Source: Microcoleus vaginatus HSN003 (GTDB taxonomy: Bacteria; Cyanobacteriota; Cyanobacteriia; Cyanobacteriales; Microcoleaceae). Taken from it: a DNA stretch of 64,000 nucleotides. The position numbers and the translations under genes were made by a program. The notes beneath the pieces are model-generated. The model did not search any database. It was given only the letters and a program-made list of their open reading frames with translations, and was not told where the DNA came from. The stretch is taken from positions 1,563,501-1,627,500 of the forward strand of contig NZ_CP031705.1 in the NCBI RefSeq assembly GCF_022701255.1. Direction: 5' to 3'. Positions 61,630-64,000 of this stretch are shown piece after piece (the stretch's first letter is position 1; each line of letters starts with the position of its first letter).

Positions 61630-61694
61630 AACAGGCTTTCCGGCCTGTTCCACAAAATATAAATTTTATTGTGGAACAGGCCGGAAAGCCTGTT
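61630..61694. repeat. Long perfect inverted repeat behind ureC
   Basis: Left arm 61630-61655 and right arm 61669-61694 are exact 26-base inverted copies with a 13-base AT-rich spacer; each arm itself contains AACAGGC/GCCTGTT. It has no T-run; it may act as a terminator-like hairpin or is another dispersed palindrome family. Confidence 0.85.
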
Positions 61695-61839
61695 CATAAA
61701 AGGCTAATTGAAAAGGGTGTAATATCTCAGTTTTAACCGATTATACAATCATGTAGTGGCGGGTTTTACCAACAATATTTGCCAAAAACCGACAATCTCA
61801 AAAACCCGCCCCCACCCAACGGGAAATCTTCATCTTACT

Positions 61840-62469
61840 TCATTCGGCATTGGATTTATTGTTATAAAAATTGAGCGATCGCATTATCAAACCCTGACAC
61901 AAAAACCAAAAATAAAGTGCAATATTAATCCCGCTCAACAGCTTCGGTATTCCCTCCAGCAAGCTCGAAACAATCTCGTTTTTTAACGGCAGCGCTTCTG
62001 CAAAAAAGGCAACAAATAACAAACCAACGCCACTCAGCAGTAAAGCATAGGGAGTCGAGCGAATTTGTCTCCGAAAAGCTAATCCGTATGCAATTGCCAG
62101 CACGCCGTAAAATATGACAATTGTCACTTTCGGAAAACCCCCACGTCCCAGATGAACATGGGTGCGGAAAACTTCATTGAACAGAAAGCAACCTGCAAAC
62201 AGTGCCGAATATAAAATAAATCGATTTTCTGGGCGCTCTGGTTGAATAATTCTCAGCAATCCAAAGGTAAAAGTGCACACCATTACCGAGCAATAAAATA
62301 ACATTTGAAACGCCAAAAAAAAGAAACCTGCACCCGGATATGTAGCAGAGCAAGGAGGCAAAAATAACCCTTTTACCGAAGAACCAAATAAACTCAGACA
62401 CGCCGTCACTAGCCCAACCACCATTAAAGTTAGACTGTTTAAAAACAACACAGTTCTGTAACTTGCCAT
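61840..62469 (-). CDS. Polytopic membrane protein of unknown function
   Basis: A 209-aa protein with about six hydrophobic segments (near residues 9-28, 49-73, 84-99, 113-129, 140-158 and 176-197). It contains FNEVFRTHVHLGRGGFPK in a loop, with several histidines and an acidic residue. No family is recognised. The start is ATG at 62469 (MASYRTVLFL); no strong RBS is visible. It lies between the ure cluster and the aspartoacylase gene and is not obviously linked to either. Confidence 0.7.
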   Translation of the reverse strand: MASYRTVLFLNSLTLMVVGLVTACLSLFGSSVKGLFLPPCSATYPGAGFFFLAFQMLFYCSVMVCTFTFGLLRIIQPERPENRFILYSALFAGCFLFNEVFRTHVHLGRGGFPKVTIVIFYGVLAIAYGLAFRRQIRSTPYALLLSGVGLLFVAFFAEALPLKNEIVSSLLEGIPKLLSGINIALYFWFLCQGLIMRSLNFYNNKSNAE

Positions 62470-62949
62470 AATTTAATACCAATTCTCCAAAATCTTGCAA
62501 CAGTTATGAGTTTTTGGTTTGTTTCCTGAAAGACTGTATGCACCCTACAGCTACTGTTGCAAGATTTCTTAGAATTAGTATAACATCGGGATTTTCAATT
62601 GCCAACAGCGGTAAGGTACGCACTGTGCACCCTACATAATACCAAATCGGGTTGGGAAACCCCGCCATATAATGCTAATTGCCACAACTGGCAAAAATTG
62701 CTTTAACTTAGAATTCCTGAACCGAGATGATGCTGTTTTGGAGTCGATCGATGGCAAGTATACCGAGCGTACTTTCCATAAATTGGCTCCGATAATTTGA
62801 GATTCACTTTTGTTGACGGGAGACAATGCTTGATTTTAAATTAATTAACATTAATCCATCGGCGAGATGATAAGTCAATTCATAAATTCATTGCTTGAGT
62901 TCATAAAAGTCATAACCCTAATTTCATAAAAGTCATATTTTTCGGCAAT
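62470..62949. other. Intergenic region with a possible mini gene
   Basis: No firm gene. A plus-strand frame of 42 codons (62672-62800, MLIATTGKNCFNLEFL and a charged tail) reads reasonably but has no RBS. Dispersed sequence GTACGCACTGTGCACCC (62615-62631) also occurs in variant form at 55090-55105. Confidence 0.4.
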
Positions 62950-63846
62950 TTATGCCGTTTCAAGCTGAAGCTGTTGTTTTTTCGTCAAAACCATCGCTGT
63001 GTGTTTTTCGTAATAGGCAGCTTCGTTAATGAATACAGGGAAAACAGTAGATTCTCCTTGATAGGGGAGTGATTCTCCCGTAAATGTGAGAAACATCGGT
63101 TCACCGGGATGTAAGGGTTCATAGTCTTTGAACTGAAGTTGGGGATGGATCACAGCTTGCAGTTCACCTACTGAATTTCTGGGATAGTCTACTGAGCCGA
63201 TCGCCTGATATACAGTTAAATATGATGGTATATGAAGCGGCTTTCCCCGATTTTGTGCATCGAGATAATCCAGAATGGCGTGAACCAGCATTTCGGTTTG
63301 CTGAAGCTGACGGGCGTTAATGACTCCCTGGGCGATGGGCCCAACTTCTACGGTGCAACCGAAAGCAGAGAGCGATCGAAGCATTGGGGCATCCTGACCA
63401 GAATGCTGTCCGAAACAAACTCGCAGTGAGGGTTCGATCTCACTCAAATAAGCTAATAATTGCAAATTGAATGGATGTTTGCTAGATGGTAAAATTGTCA
63501 GCCCCATGTTGGCCGTTGTGCTGTGAAGGTCAACGATTACATCAGCCCCATGTTCGTCTTTCGGACATAGTTGGGCGGAGATTTCCTTAGCACGTCTGTT
63601 CTCGTAACCCATCAAATCGGGGTTAGACAAATCTTCCTCGGCAAAGCAACGGTTCAAATCGCGATCGACATAACGCCGATTGGACTTTACCGCTTGAGGA
63701 TTAGCTAATAGAGTAACCACCTCAAAGCTCGATCGTTTCAGTAAGTCTGGGAATTGTTGAAACTTCTTAATCAGATAAACCCCAGTCAACTCGTTTCCGT
63801 GGGTTCCTCCCACAACTGCCACTCGTCGAATTACTTGCGAAATCAT
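62950..63846 (-). CDS. Aspartoacylase
   Basis: A 298-aa zinc enzyme of the succinylglutamate desuccinylase/aspartoacylase family: GGTHGNELTGVYL (zinc-binding H-x-x-E), RYVDRDLNRCF (substrate-binding Arg/Asn), VDLHSTTANMG (zinc His) and a late EVGPIAQGV segment with the general-base Glu. It would remove acetyl or a similar group from N-acyl aspartate. The ATG at 63846 is used. Its upstream region (63847-64000) is AT-rich and ends the window. Confidence 0.88.
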   Translation of the reverse strand: MISQVIRRVAVVGGTHGNELTGVYLIKKFQQFPDLLKRSSFEVVTLLANPQAVKSNRRYVDRDLNRCFAEEDLSNPDLMGYENRRAKEISAQLCPKDEHGADVIVDLHSTTANMGLTILPSSKHPFNLQLLAYLSEIEPSLRVCFGQHSGQDAPMLRSLSAFGCTVEVGPIAQGVINARQLQQTEMLVHAILDYLDAQNRGKPLHIPSYLTVYQAIGSVDYPRNSVGELQAVIHPQLQFKDYEPLHPGEPMFLTFTGESLPYQGESTVFPVFINEAAYYEKHTAMVLTKKQQLQLETA

Positions 63847-64000
63847 GAATAATCCTCATTAAGCAATACTTAAATGGGTATTGCGTCCGAATTTTATAAC
63901 TATTACTTTCAAGATAAAAAAGTTATTGCTATATGTCAAATACTTTTTTTTATATAACAATATACTTAAAAAATATAGTATTTAAGCACCGTTAGAAAAG

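Noticed and set aside
62672..62800. 42-codon plus-strand frame between the membrane protein and aspartoacylase genes
   Set aside because: Reads like protein but has no RBS, and its length is within chance expectation; it may be a gene fragment.
1..64000. Prophage or plasmid segment
   Set aside because: No capsid, tail, integrase, partition or replication genes are visible; the only clear mobile element with protein genes is the IS1-type element.

Overview
The window looks like chromosomal DNA of a filamentous, non-heterocystous cyanobacterium of the Oscillatoria/Microcoleus type; the genus is an inference. The evidence is the very frequent HIP1 octamer GCGATCGC and its core CGATCG, many heptanucleotide short tandem repeats (STRRs) between genes, and cyanobacterial genes: ndhL, the FTR variable subunit, a CrtISO-like desaturase, a GUN4-domain protein, an ABA4-like protein, and DUF3007 next to ndhL and trpA. 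No plasmid or phage backbone is visible.

Layout. 0-5 kb: two-component genes (one cut by the window edge), a DUF697 GTPase and a phosphoribulokinase-family kinase. 5-14 kb: an IMS-domain exported protein, an ABC ATPase, a six-fold tandem array of a 77-bp palindromic repeat, a PfkB sugar/nucleoside kinase, a kinase/ATPase fusion, a YdcF protein and an intact-ended IS1-family insertion sequence with 8-bp target duplications. 14-17 kb: ftrV and a large GH57 enzyme. 17.7-20.2 kb: a small accessory island with remnants of a type I restriction-modification locus (hsdM tail, collapsed DUF1016/YhcG gene, hsdS tail), a head-to-head pair of small genes, and a DUF4365 nuclease-fold pseudogene with its intact 180-aa partner. 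20-31 kb: hydrolase/monooxygenase pair, Ca2+/H+ exchanger, a protein-less structured RNA region resembling a HEARO/omega RNA, a Ser/Thr kinase with WD40 repeats, a GUN4-like protein, an RTX protein and a transaldolase-family enzyme. 31-45 kb: SanA-like protein, pyrD, a GAF-rich degenerate kinase, ABA4-like protein, LRR and pentapeptide-repeat proteins, a CrtISO-like enzyme and another Ser/Thr kinase. 45-54 kb: a frameshifted sensor kinase remnant, a lipoprotein, the ndhL-DUF3007-trpA cluster, an intron-less tRNA-Leu(UAA) and a HAMP sensor kinase. 54-62 kb: a nitrogen-scavenging region with fmdA/fmdB-type genes divergent from ureD-ureA-ureB-(GT61)-ureC. 62-64 kb: a membrane protein and an aspartoacylase.

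How the genes relate. The clearest joint function is at 54.7-61.6 kb: formamidase and urease both release ammonia, and the shared intergenic region carries a perfect NtcA palindrome (GTA-N8-TAC) and a Fur/Zur-like palindrome. The ndhL-DUF3007-trpA genes form a compact cluster that ends in a strong terminator.

Most notable observations: (1) the dispersed palindromic repeat that forms the 7.3-kb array is also inserted twice, in frame, inside ureC and adds about 16 residues to urease alpha; (2) a GT61-type gene sits between ureB and ureC; (3) an orphan structured RNA resembling HEARO; (4) a decayed defence island. No CRISPR array was seen.
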